This document shows positions 1-13,600 of a DNA stretch of 64,000 nt, one piece after another. The notes under the pieces were generated by a model. It made no database searches and was not told where the DNA came from. It worked only from the letters and a program-made list of their open reading frames with translations. The number at the start of each line of letters is the position of its first letter. Within the stretch, counting starts at the first letter, position 1. The position numbers and the translations under genes are program-made. Source of the stretch: Andrena cerasifolii (Eukaryota > Arthropoda > Insecta > Hymenoptera > Andrenidae); contig NC_135130.1 in the NCBI RefSeq assembly GCF_050908995.1, positions 3,279,001-3,343,000 on the forward strand, read 5' to 3'.

Positions 1-1510
1 TTTTGCGATCAGATGACTGTGATAGGTGCTACACATCCCACCAACAGGAGTCACGTCGTCGAAGGGGTGGACAAGACTGCGCAATAATTACTAAATAATA
101 AGAAGGATCGACATAAAAAAAATATTTTCTGCAAGTCTAAGGATGCCTCATTATATCCCAAAAGAGTTTAATCCAATATGGCCCACAGTTTTTTAAAAAA
201 AAAATCTGAAATATCTCTAAGGGGGTATTCTGGTCTGACGAGGCGTTTTCGTCGCCTTATTTCGAAATTTTTTTGCAAAGAACCCATCAATTTTATTATT
301 ATTTAGTTTATCGCTACATGTTTATTGATGTTTGAACTATCTTTACAAATTTTGTCAATAGAAAAAAATTAAAATCGAACGCAGCTGACTGCTTTAAAGT
401 AATGGTGAAAAAAAAAACATGGTGTCACGGTGCCCATGATTGGGCTCGTTCTAGTGATCTATAACAAAAAATGAAAAGAGATTCCTTATCTGTATGCCTG
501 TGGCTATCGTCCCTACCAGAACAATAAAAAAAATATTGAAAATCAAGCAAATGGCGGCGGTTTGAAAATTAAGTTTCGATTTTCGCACAATTTTTCAACT
601 TTAAAGGTCTGTGAAAGTTTAAAAACAAAATATTTTATCATAATTCTGGTAGGGACGATAGCCACATGCGTGCTGATAATATATGCAAAACTTGGACCGA
701 GTTGGTCCAGCCGATCTTGAAATATCATGGTCACCAGTTCGAAAAACATGGTTTCGAGAAAAACGCGTTTAAAGTTTTGCGTAATAATTTAGACAGAAAG
801 GTGACCTAGGAGAGTAACGGTCTCTTTGTAACCAAATAGTCGATTTATGTGTTTTAAAAGACACAGAAATGCACCCCCACCAGCCCCAGAAAGAACAGTT
901 CGCTGAAACTTTGCCGAAATACACTTGCAGGAACAAAACTGTTATGCGTCGCCCGTCCCGCTCAGTGAGCGCGCCATATACCTACCTATTCCGCACCCTG
1001 TAGCTCTGCAAATAATGCGAATTGGAAAAATCCTTTTCCACACATATTACCCATATAATGTACCTCTAGAAAATGCAAAAAGAAAAAATCGATTTTGTTT
1101 GCCCGTCAGACCAGAATACCCCCTTAAAGCTCAATGCTCCTGCTTTCACTGACAACTTAACCCACTTCGGTACTCCAATTATTACACCTCCTGGGCCCTG
1201 AAATGCAAAGTGCCATGGCTCTCCTGATTCCAAAAAGTGTTTTCAATCAATCACACCACAATAACTTTCGAAAGCTACCTGCCTAAATAAAATTTCGACA
1301 GAAAGCTTGTATGGCTACCCGGTGAACCTCAGGTAGGTATATCTAAGAAGCTCTAGGTCGTCGAGGAAACACCCTCGACCACCTGAAAAATTCAACCCCG
1401 CGTGCCTCCACCTCTAGAACATCGAAACAGTCCATGCACATTTCCCATTTCTCTCGAACCCGCGCGTCCAAGGAAAAGCGCGTGTACTCAAGGCAGGCGT
1501 CTTCTTTCAG
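1..1510. other. Upstream intron or 5' flank of tup, no exon recognised
   Basis: I see no supported coding sequence. The main content is the inverted-repeat element at 217-1127. The N-terminal tup exon is not recognisable here and is probably farther left. Confidence 0.5.
217..1127. mobile_element. TTAA-bounded inverted-repeat element
   Basis: The ends read CTAAGGGGGTATTCTGGTCT at 217 and, inverted, CAGACCAGAATACCCCCTTA ending in TTAA at 1124-1127. TTAA flanks suggest piggyBac-type target duplication with one side mutated. Inside, a perfect 23-bp inverted repeat (499-521 / 644-666) surrounds a 122-bp loop. There is no transposase frame, so the element is non-autonomous. Confidence 0.7.
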
Positions 1511-1697
1511 AGAGCACAAGTTCCCATTGCGTGGGATGCGGCGGGCGGATACACGACCAGTGGATTCTGCGAGTTGCGCCGAATCTGGAGTGGCACGCGG
1601 CATGCTTAAAGTGCGCTGAGTGTCAGCAGTTTCTGGACGAGCACTGCACCTGCTTCGTACGGGATGGGAAGACCTACTGCAAGCGGGATTACGTCAG
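1511..1697 (+). CDS. tup: tup exon, LIM domain 1
   Basis: Encodes the first LIM zinc-binding domain, starting [13 protein letters not shown] and ending [18 protein letters not shown], with the paired Cys/His ligands intact. The acceptor is a polypyrimidine tract followed by CAG at 1508-1510. A second AG two bases later could also serve, but only 1511 is assumed here. The donor is AG|GTAACG after 1697. The open frame continues upstream of the acceptor but the sequence there has no LIM character. Confidence 0.95.
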
Positions 1698-4600
1698 GTA
1701 ACGATCTCTTCCAAGCACTATTCAAAAGAAAATCGAGTCGAACTTAGGAATACTAAATAGCTTCGGAATCAGAAGGGTGACAAAATGTTTGGAAGCGCCA
1801 GTATTTTTTAATGTTTATTTATTGTAAGTGATAATAAGGGGAGAAGAGGCAGTGTTAACCTTCTGGGTGCTGCTGGCTCTTATATGCTTGGTCGGTACAT
1901 GTTCACTGTGCGTTAAACGCTCATAGGCGTTCAACGAAATGCTTAGTAGATACGACTAAAGGATTTCCGCACGAGAGGTATGCGAAGAGTTTGTGTGCTT
2001 CCCTACGGACTCGTTGGGGATGAAGTTGATCCCTGAAAATCCGGCTATTTTACGATTTTGTGTTATAACTCGCGAACTATAAGAACTGTAGGGACTATAA
2101 GTTACTGAATGATAGTTCTAATTATAAGAAGTAACCTTTTCCTGAAAACTTTTTTCTATCTCCTCTTGGAGCGAGTTTGGGTAGCGAACGAAAGTGCGTT
2201 GCATTCAGGAGGACGTCCTCTACATATCTGCATAGTTTCAGAATTTTTTGAATTTCCGGATTCGGGATTTTACCTTGTCAAATGTATGAGGGTTGAAACT
2301 CGGTAACCCGTTATACATGAAAATGGATACTCCTACGAAAAAATCTCATAGGACTTTTTTTGTACAGAATTTCCCAAGCTACAAATTTTATAATAACTAT
2401 TTTTGTCGTAAAACAAATAGCTAACGAGATATTCGCGAAAAACTGTTTTTTTTTACCTTCAACCCTCTGTAACATTTTCAGCGGATGTCGGATCGATGGA
2501 GACTTTTGACATATTATTTAAAACGACGAAATAAAGGCCCGTGGCAAAATGTAGTTTGCTGGGAACTATTCCGTAGACAGATCCTAATTTCACTAGACTA
2601 ATAGCGTAATTAATCTGACTGGTAACTAGCACATGTATGTTAAAGTAGGTATTGTTGAAGATACATTAGAGTAAAGATAAAATAATTCTAAAATCCACGA
2701 ATATTATCAATTTCGTTATAATAGGGTACAGTTTCTTGAAGCCCTCACAGATGGAAAAAATTCAGTGAATGTACAGTAAATCCATCATTATTATTCGCCA
2801 TTCGATAATTCTCTGATGGGCGAGCAAACGAGTATAAGTGAGAATTATTAGTTTTGCAGATAGGCACTTTGAAATATTTAAAGTGCTATGTAAGATGGGG
2901 TGTTAAATTTTGGACGTTGGAGTTGATAACATATATGTTAACAGAAACATTTATTTTTAACTTCGATTCACGAAAAAGAACCAATAAGAAACTGTTTAAG
3001 AGAATCTTCTGGTCTAGAACCCCCAAAATAGGTGATTTTTAGGAATTAATTAAAGGAAAAATACTATATATAATTTAATGGAACTTTTTGCATTGTATTA
3101 AGGATGCCTTAAGCTATAGAAATATATTTTTTGTTTTATAATTAATCATTGCAGACAGCACTGGGGAGTCGTTAAAGTCAAGGCGTCAAAAAATTCATCC
3201 AAATCGGTGGGACCTGTATCTCCAAAAGTTATTATCCGATTCGACTGAAACTTTTTTTATTTTGAAGAAAATACTTCTGGCTAGGGGAGAAACCAGGAAA
3301 AAAATACAAAAATGATATTTTTAGAAAACAATGACACTTGTAGTTTGAAATCACTTTTTCCCTATAGTTTTCATTTTTTCAACGCCTTTGAAAAATATAA
3401 ATTTTCAATTTTTTGTATTTTTTCTGGTACTCCCCCTAGCCAGAAGTATATTCTTCAAAATAAAAAAAGTTTCAGCCGAATCGGACAATAACTTTTGGAG
3501 ACACATGTCCCACAGTTTTGAGAACTCTGTTTCGAGAAAAACGCGTTTAAAGTTTTACGTGGGCGCCTAGTAGCCGGTTGTTGCCCATGCATTTGCCGCT
3601 ACTCAAATGCCTATAACTTCGGGAATTTTACGAATTTCAACAAATCCTTTTAAACACGTATTCCTAACAGGTTGAACATGCGACAAATGAAATAAAAAAG
3701 AATCGACATTTAGACCGGAAGGTCCCCATAAGCTTCGACCGAAATGTGACTTAGGTACCTACTCCTTTGCTGGCTCACCAGAGAATTATCTGTTTCGACA
3801 TTCCTTAAAATATTATAAAAACAGAGCTCTCCAAATGAGTGGCTTTTCACGACAAAAGCAATCGAAATGGAATCGTTCAATTATTTCGCCCCATAATTCG
3901 CGCAAAAAGGGATAAAAAGGGGTTTCATTCGAGAAAGCCTGAGAAACAAATAAAAAAGCGTCCGATCGAGGGGAACATGGTAATGAATGCAGAACTTAGC
4001 ATTCTCGAGCGACACGCGATGCGCTCTTTTCGATACGCGTTTGGAAATCGCGCTGGGATTCCAGAGAAATAGAGAAAAAAGCGCGCCAACGACGGGGCGG
4101 AGGGAGGAGACGAGGGAAGTAAGAACTGACAAAGCGTTTCTTCGGTGTATTTTTATCTGCGAGATATATTGAGCAGTAGCTGCCGTCTGCTCGGTGAAAT
4201 CCATCCACGGCAAAAAGTGCAGTTCACACGTGGTTACATTCGACTCACCAAATCGAATGCAGAATTAATGTTCCTCGCGCCGTGCCCGTGACCAAGCTCG
4301 CGTAGCCAAATTATTCAGAGCCTCGGCAGGTAAATCTGAGAGCCCTTCTTGGTTCTCAATTGCTCGAAACCTTTAATGAAATTAATGAAATTAACGAGCT
4401 TATAAATTGGGAACATTGATTTTGCTTTTAACTTTTTCGGAATTTAAATATTAACCCTTTGCGGTCACACGGGGTGTATCGCACCCCAGGATATGCCTTT
4501 GCCAATATTTCTGTAAATTTTTAGACCTTAATAATACAATTTTAAAATTTGGCGAATTTTAACCAAAAGAATCGCTTTTATCCACAACTATTTTTTCAAA

Positions 4601-7600
4601 TACAAATTTCAAAATATCAAAATTTACATTTCTAGGGAAAGACTATTGGAGCATGATCGTATGAGTATTACAAGTGAAAAGTTACCTATCACTGAAAAGT
4701 TAAAAGATTCAAAAATACGAAAATGGTAAATCAAAAATACGAAAATGGTAAATCAAAAATACGAAAATGGTAAATCAAAAATACGAAAATGGTAAATCAA
4801 AAATACGAAGATGGTAAATCAAAACTACGGAAATGGTAAATCAAAAATACGAAAATGGTAAATCAAAAATACGAAAATGGTAAATCAAAAATGCGAAAAT
4901 GGTAAATCAAAAATACGAAAATGGTAAATCAAAAATACGAAAATGGTAAATCAAAAATACGGAAATGGTAAATCAAAAATACGAAAATGGTAAATCAAAA
5001 ATACGAAAATGGTAAATCAAAAATACGAAAATGGTAAATCAAAAATGACGCTGGAGTGCAATTTGTGATTATGAGAAGGTGTGACCACGGAGGTTTAAGG
5101 GAACACGTGGGTTAATTTAAAAAAATTAGGGAGGGTGACTTTTCTTTTACCATTTCACCCTCGTGAAATCGTTCCTTTTTCAAAATTCAAAAACGCGGAA
5201 TATTCAGGTGTAGGATACCTCTGGGTTCTTCAGCTTGTGTAGTTAAAAGTGATTTGTGATGATTGATGAAGCCACAGTAAACTGAAAAATAAATTAAGTG
5301 AAGTGCAAAGTTGAATACATCAATTTGAAAATTCGCTTGAAAGAAAGTTGAGAATAAAGTACCTATGCAATAAAAGACACTACTTAGCACATTGGAAAAT
5401 AGTACCTAAATCTTTTTAATATCTGTCAAGTGATTTCAAAATATTTCAAAGAATTAGAATTTGAGACAGACTTCTCAAAATAATGAAGGGACTACTTCCA
5501 GGAATCCGAAAAATGAGGGCAAATTCAAATGGTAATAACTCCGGCAAAACTGGTCGTATCGATATCTTCAAAATATCGTTTGAAAGCGTGGAATCTCTAC
5601 TTTCAGCTGCATTTTATTCAGATTTTTAGCTGCATTACTTTTCGGCAAAGTTATAGGGATATAAAGAGCACTTTGCCCATTTTTTTAATTTTTGTTCGAC
5701 TTTACGATGTTCCATGGGGCGAATAAATTTTTTTACACATTTTACTTTTATACCAGTCGATAGCGACTAGCTTCCTGAGCAAAATCAGTGCTCAGTGGTT
5801 GTTGTGCGATTTTTTTTGGCCGAGTTATTCAACTTTGAAGCAAAAATCGTTTTTATTTACTTTAATTGCTTGTAGGGAGCGAAGGAATCGTCGTAGAACG
5901 TTCATGAAAAAAGGTTTTAGGTTCCTAGAGGTGATCACTTAATTATTTTAAAAAGTGGTGTTAAAGTTGTACCAAGAGAGAACATTATAAATAACATTAA
6001 TTACTTGTAAAATCTTGAAAACATGTTGACAGGGCACTTTTCATCCATTTTACCTGCCCTTCAACTTCCTTTAACCCGGCGGGAGACGCACCCCATATTG
6101 TAACACAGGTTGTCGCTACCGGCTCAAAAATACTCAAAATTGAAACGTAAAAAACCACGATTTCAGAATATTTTTTTTTAACTTTGTAATTTTTATGTTA
6201 AAGTATAATTTTTATGAAATATCTTAAAATCTTTATTAAAGTTCTTTAAAAAATTCTAACAAAAACTCAAACAGTCTTCATATTTTCGCAAGTAGCGCTT
6301 CTGTTGTAAATTAACCCTCCGAGTTAATGATTAATTCCCTATACCACAAAGACTCATAAAAAAACCTCGCTACATCCAAGATCGCGTAACAAATGTATTA
6401 TAGTATCGCGATGATAAATAATATTACCAGCAGAGTTGGGCATTACACGAATTCTTTCGAATAAATATTTATCTAAAATAACTACGATCCGAGCAAATCC
6501 TATTTACTCGAATATTTCATTCGGATAATGATTATTCGTTATTTGTAAAATATTATCTATTACGAAATTATTAATTTTAATTATTTAATGGTGCGAATAA
6601 CTCTTCAGAGTTTCGATTTCCTCTTACAAGGGGACCTTCAGGTTTGTAAATTTCAGAAAATTTTGATACTTAGTGTACGTGAGTGTCTTCACTCGGACAT
6701 TAATTTCCCAAAGCAGTAAGTCGCGCTTTTCAGCCAAATTCGAGAAAATCGAAACACGCGCGCCCCTCAAGCGCCTACGATGCACACGTATTAGGTGAAA
6801 TTCAAAGTCAATTTTCTCAAAAACGAAACCTTTACTTCAATTTCGTCACTTTTGATTTTCATCTTGTTTTTTGCCTTTATAATCACCCCACAGAGTATTG
6901 ACTAGGATTTATACAAAAACCGACCTTTGAAAAAACCGGTTTTCGAATTCCACTATTCCCCCAAAACCGGTTAAACCGGTTTTCGAATTCCACTATTCCC
7001 CCAAAACCGGTTAAACCCGTTTTCGAATTCCACTATTCCCCCAAAACCGGTTAAACCGGTTTTCGAAATTTCACAAAAAATATATAATTAAAATAGTAAA
7101 TAAATATTGGTACTTATTTTGAAAATGTCCAATTTCCTTAATATTTGTGGAATTACAAAAATATAACAAAATAAAATATACTGTATCTATACAAAACCAA
7201 ATAAATAAATAAAAATTAAATTAACTAAAATCCGTAAAAATTGTTAGTTCATTTAATATTTATGGATCTACAAAAATATGACAGAATAAAATAGACTGCA
7301 TACAAAACCAAATGAAAAAAAAAACTAAAATCCGCAGAAAATATAAATTTTTTACAGTGGTACTAATTATAAATCTTATACTACAATATGCTCGTGTCCG
7401 AGGCGAGTTTCAAGTCAAAATGTTAACGTTTCTAATTAAATAATTAACTCATTTCTGCGTATTAATTCTAATATATAAAACCGGTTATTTAAATTTAAAA
7501 CCCGGTTTTCGAATTTTACAAATTCATAAATAAAAACCTGTTTTTAAACCCGGTTTTTAAAACCCGACAAACCCTAGTATTGACCACAGGTGGAGGACCA

Positions 7601-10600
7601 CCCTGTATATAAGGAAACTTACAATTTTTCAAAGTCGATTTTCTCGAGTTTGGCTGAAAACCGCATCCTATACTAGCATTGATTTATAGAATCTTATACA
7701 ATTACAGTACTAAGTATAAAAATTTTCTGCAATTGCTAAACCTGAACCTCGTTAACTTTATGAAAGTTACAACTAAATAATTCTCCGACTAAAAACAATT
7801 TATAGTACCTGAATAAATTAATTATTATTTCACTAAAAACTTATCGAATAAATTCTTAAGTATCCGTTTGTGGCGAATAAAAGTTTATCCGCTATTCGTG
7901 GTACGAATATATTTTTCGCCCATCTCCGATTACCAGGAAAAAGCGCGCGAAAATTTCAACGCGTGGCACGGTTCCTCGGGCTGCTAATAATAAGGCAACC
8001 AGCGAACTGCGACTGACAATTAAGGGTCTGTGCATTGAATAACCATCGCAGCGAAAGAGAACAATAAGACGTGACGCAAAAATACGCGCGCCGGTTACGC
8101 GGGAATAACATAAACAAACGTAGAAAGAAAGAGGAACACGTTTGACGGATTGGCAGGGCTGTAGCGGCGACGCGCCATTTCGAATGTAACCCGAAACGAG
8201 TGGCTTTTCCTCGAAAAGAAAGACGGAACTTTTTAAACGGCGGCATTGATCGACACGATCTCCTACCGACAACCTGCGCCAAATATTTCTCTCTTTCGGG
8301 GACAGCTGGTTTGTTTGCACTGGGTCCATCGGACGTCGAAATGCCCACGGAACGAAGAAGAAGACTGGCATATCCGGTCGGCATGGATTCGCCAGGCTGG
8401 AGAGACACCGATGACGACTGTTTGTTGTTTCTATCGCCTTGTTCGAAAAGTCGAAACAACCGGGAGGGGGTAAAACGGTTCCCTTCTGGGTGTTCCTTCG
8501 CGTGGATATTCCTGAATAAATAGGGCCGTCTGATTAGATCTCCAAGTGACGGTGGAAGGCGGCAGGGTTGGGTATTACGCGAGCCAGACAGTTGTTGGAG
8601 ATGGTTGTGAGTAAGAAGGGGAGAGTAACAGTAGCGATGATTTTTTTCCTGATATTAGGGTGACGAATTATTTCGGTTGAATTGTATAAAATTGGCGCGC
8701 ATATGTGGGTTTGTTGGGAATTTTGTAAGAATTCTTAGCGAATTGGGGAATTCGTTATTTCTGGTTTTAGAAATTAGGGTAGTTATATATGACTGATTGT
8801 GTTGAGATCAGTTGTTGTTGAGAGTAAGATAACGCGTATGGTAATTGTGGGGTAGTTGCCGCATCTTAAGCAAAATTGTCACTGTGTGTATATTTTGCAA
8901 TGAAAATTTGTTCCAAGGATACGTATTATTAGTTGAACATCTTGCCCTACTACTAGCATTAAAGAAAATCCAAATTTTAATATTTGTCACCCTTAAAAAA
9001 TTCGGACTAAAAACATCCATTTTTTTAGGAGAGACGCCGCACGTGCGGGAGTGCCGCATTTCGAAAAACGATTAAAAACTTGTTAAATTTTGTTGAGAAT
9101 ACATGTTCAATGCATCCTGTGCGGGTCTGTATGTATGCGTGTGTGTGTGTGTCTGTACGTTGAGAGTGGTGTCGCCCTCTGCGATAGCACTATCTAACAG
9201 CCATTTTGGTTTGTAAGATTCAATAGCCGTCTCTTATAGATTTTTGTGCGCTGAAAACGAATCCGCAAACCGATTGTCGCCATCACCCTCAGTTTTTGAG
9301 AAATTCGATTTTGAAAAAAAATGCAAATTTTCAACTTTGAACATCTTTTGTGTCGAAACAGTAACAGTTATTCTGTTGCTTGTTGCGTCAAATTATGCTA
9401 TAAACCCTCCCGAATACAGTGGTATAAGTTATTGGTGCATTATGAACATTTAAATATGTTTAAACAACGATCAAAGGGAAAAGTACACCCGAAATGCACC
9501 CACTTTTGCAGATATATTTAATTTTATTTAAAAAATTAAGGGTCTAGGAAAAGATCTGACTACACCACGCGACGCGGCAGACATTTTTCCTTCGGAAAGC
9601 ATCAACAGAAGTGGTAAGACACATTTTGTTTTCAATACAGAAGCGAAATAGTTTGGCAAAACGTGCGGCGCCGACAGTGGTAGTCAACGGCGGCGCGCGA
9701 TACACTGCCGCTCAGCGTCACACAATCGCTTGACACGCGTGACTACCACTGTCGGCGCTGCACGTTTTGCCAAACTATTTCGCTTCTGTATTGAAAACAA
9801 AACGTGACTTACCACTTCTGTTGATGGTTTTCGAAAGAAAATTTTCTACTGCATCGCGTGGAGTTGTTAAATTTTTTCCTAGACCCTTAGTTGTTAAAAT
9901 ATGTAGCAAAATATCTGCAAAAATTGGTGCATTTCGGGTGTCCTTTTCCCTTTGATCGTTTTTTAAACATATTTAAATGCTTATAATTCAAATAACTATT
10001 ATTGTTTGAACACAAAAGATGTTCAAAGTTGAAAATTTGCATTTTTTAAAAAAATCGAATTTATCGAAAACTGAGGGTGATGGCGATAAACGGATTGCGG
10101 ATTCGTTTTCAGCGCACAAAAATCTATAATAAACGGCTGTTGAATTTTACAGAACAGAAAAAAAGTTTAATTTTGTTGGACAGTGTATTTAGTCAGATTT
10201 GTATGTCGACAAGAAGCCATGAGTAGTAGACGTTGTATTTGAAAATAAAATATCCAAAGACATCCACGTGATAAGTGTATTTCTTCCACCGAAATATCTC
10301 GCCACATTCTAACATAATTCAACAATTTTAACTTTTTATTTAAAAAAAATAGTAAAAGCAAAGTACAATGAAATATCTTTTAAATTTATACAGTTATAAA
10401 ATACAATAAAATTGGAAAAATAAATACGTGCAGATATTATTTCTGCCTTTCTAAATTTAATTATCTTTTCTTCTTCCTTCCACATTCATTACACATAAAA
10501 TAAAAATAAAATGTGAAAAAGAGTAAAAAGCCCACTAATATGTTTGGATTATCAGAATTGTCATTAAAAAATAAATAATTTGCCTCGAAATATCACGGTA

Positions 10601-13600
10601 TCTATTTTGAGACACTTTTTTGTATTTTTAGCATTAAAAGCATCGTTTAGTCGACTTAGGTACCTTCCGATACAGTGCGCATAAAAGTGCGGCATCTACC
10701 CAAAAGCCCGGAAGAGGCGCTGGCGTCGCACTTTCGTATTTCCAAGTGCTATGTCGAATATAACCTATTCTGGCCGAGAAATATTCCCCAGAGTTCCTCT
10801 AACAAAGTATTTACTAACCTTAAATACTTATTTGTCACACTGGGTCGATTCTACCCAAACCAATTCCCAATCAGCTGTTTTAAAAAAAAAAAAAAAATTA
10901 GTTAAATTAAATTGCACAAATTCTGAGATAAAGCTTAAACATTGTCAAATATACGTATGTTCATCGTTGAAAATTAACACATCAAGCATTCCCAGGTTTA
11001 AACCGTAGTACCATTTTCAATGATGCCTCAAAGATAATTTACCTGAAAGTCAAATTGTGGGTCATTTTGAGCCAGCCCGACAATCGAGGGTTAATATTTA
11101 ATAAAATCACGCGAGCAATTTTAATCGCCTGAATTATTCTGCCTGTCATTATTAACAATGCACATCGGAATGGTAAAAGCGAGATAGGAATTCCATGCCG
11201 TTCAATTTATCAAAGGACGACAATGGAAATACCAATCCGACGCCAACGTAATTGTCAACTATTAGTCGTGGAGCATGATTAATTAGCAGATGTTATGTAC
11301 CATCTTCTGTCCCTGCATTCCTACTTTCACCCAGCCAGGCATTCCTCTCGTTCGATTTTAAATAACTTATTAAATAAGCATGTTACACCGCGTCGCAGCA
11401 GAAAAGCGACAGCAATCATATCCGCTTCAATTAATTATCATTGGACCACGACGCGATACGACTACTCGGGCAGTGAATAATTAACAGGCAGCCAGTGTAG
11501 CGAGCCACGTATCGCATGGTAGGTTTTATTAATAAAATTAGGCAATTTAGGAACCACCGCTAATGAATGCAATTTGCTTCGCCCGGAGAAATCGAACGAA
11601 GTGCTGCAGGTGAATACAATTAGCTTAAAAACCGATAATTGACTGGTCCATCCGGCGTGTAAGCTAAATTTCGCGGAAACCTGCGCGGGCATGGCAATGC
11701 GAATAAAGACAGTAAACAAAATTTACGAACAAGGGAGGGTGCCTGATATTAATTTCATTCGGCAGAATTTGCAGTTAGGAGCTCCCAAACTGGGATAATT
11801 CTGGAGACTTGTTGTTAACATCAGATTTTATACAAGATATTTAAATTACCAAGGAATATAAAATTTTATTCATTGTGTATTTATTCGGGTGACTTTTAAA
11901 ATATTTTTGTTGCTGTCACTCATTTTACGTGTTCAAATTATTGTTAACTCATTTTATTGAAGTTTCTCTACAGAGGGAGAATAAAATTTTAATTAAACGT
12001 CAGTTATGAAACTCTCCAATCGCCAAGAAACTTCTCCAATTTCTCGGTAATCGGTAAAGCATAATGCACCAACTGTCAGGGCCATTTTACACGGTACGAT
12101 TCTGTTATTCACGATTCATATTTGGGGTATATTCACTTAAGGGAGGTTCTCAGGTGTCCATCCCTAATTGCTTTGGCTTTCAGATATTTTTTGGACGACC
12201 TAAAAATATCAAATACCTACGTGCTTTTGTATTTTGCCCCGTTTGCATATTTAGGGGGTGAAAGCACCCCTCAAAGTTGATAAGAAGAGGTGCAAAAGTT
12301 CCTATTGTTAGATTAAAGAATATTATAACACTGTGTTGTGTAAAACTTGATATCAATACTTGGCAAAGGTGATTTCACCCCCTAAATATGCAAACGGGCC
12401 AAAATAAAAAAAAAACACGTATTTGTTATTTTTGACACCTGAAAAACTGTGCTTGAGACAGCGCTGATTTAAGGGTAATGGTCGTAAAAGTAAAGGTATC
12501 TTTGGAAATTTATTGGAAGCAAACTACTTAATGAATCTTTTTGAAATTTTCAGGACTTTTTATTGTATATTTAAGTTACACGAATATCTTTTTTTCAAAT
12601 TTATTTTAAGCAGATTTATAAGCTGTATGGGATCAGTAAGTTTGCGCTCCAAAAATTTCCACTGACATGATTGACAGTTTTTCGACGAAACGGTTCTTCT
12701 GAAATAAAAAAAAAATAAAAAGTTTTAGAAACTATAAGCGGGTGGCTATGGCACGACGGGATCGATTTTGAAAATTTTGCAAAATGACAAAATGGCGGGC
12801 ATCTGAAGAAAACTAAGATTTTGTTCTAGAAAATTACCACCCTTGTTGAAAGAGAAATAGAAGAAAATGACCAATCAAAAAAATCTCCCGTCGTGGCATA
12901 GCCATCCGCATATAGTTTCTAAAACATTTTGGTTTTATGATTTTAGAAGAACCGTTTCGTCGGAAAACTGTCCACCAAGTCAGCACAAATTTTTTGCAGC
13001 GCTAAGTTACTGGTCCTGTACAGCTTATAAATCAGCTGTAAATAAATTTCAAAAAAGACATTCGTGTAACTTAAATGTCCAATGAAAAGTGCTGAAAGTT
13101 GCAAAAAGATTCATCAAGTAGTTTGCTTTTAATAAATTTCCAAAGAGACCTTTAATTTTCTGGCAATTACCCTGTTGTCCTCCCTTAAAAAAAATAGAAT
13201 GAGATAGAAAATATGTTAATACATCCGTAATATTAATAGTGACTGTCAAAAGTGTTTCGCGTGAAGAGACCTCTAACTTCAATTCTTAATTCAATTAATT
13301 ACAACCATTTATAGCAAATTAGATTAACATGATTGCGAGGCACTTTTCATTTTGATTTTAACCCAGCGCTGGTAAGGTGGCAAACGTGACAAAAGTGGTA
13401 AGGCGGGGTCCCACAGACCCACCCAAATAATGTACAAATGTGGGGAAGCTACACTGAGGCAGGACTCACTGCCATGCGTTGTTAAGAGGTTATGCCTAAG
13501 CAGTTAGCTGGCGAAAAAGAACGCGATTTTCAGGAATTATTTGTGAAATATCTACTGTATATTTTTTACAACTATTCGCTTGCTTTAAAACTACATATAT

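Larger units (their letters stand above)
6431..7928. mobile_element. hAT-type non-autonomous element with 8-bp TSD, interrupted
   Basis: Identical 8-bp flanks ATTACCAG lie at 6423-6430 and 7929-7936. The termini are CAGAGTTGGGCA and, inverted, CGGAGATGGGCG. Long subterminal inverted repeats (around 6640 and 7710; AATTTGGCTGAAAA-type sequence near 6735 and 7650) confirm the structure. Another element is inserted at 6903-7576. Without it the element is about 816 bp. No transposase. Confidence 0.88.

Noticed and set aside
1343..1619. Overlapping open frames around the LIM1 exon
   Set aside because: Shadows of the real exon or upstream intron. Only the frame with HCVGCGG is coding.
4709..5046. 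CRISPR-like regularly spaced repeats
   Set aside because: Contiguous 22-bp tandem copies with no variable spacers, in a eukaryotic intron.
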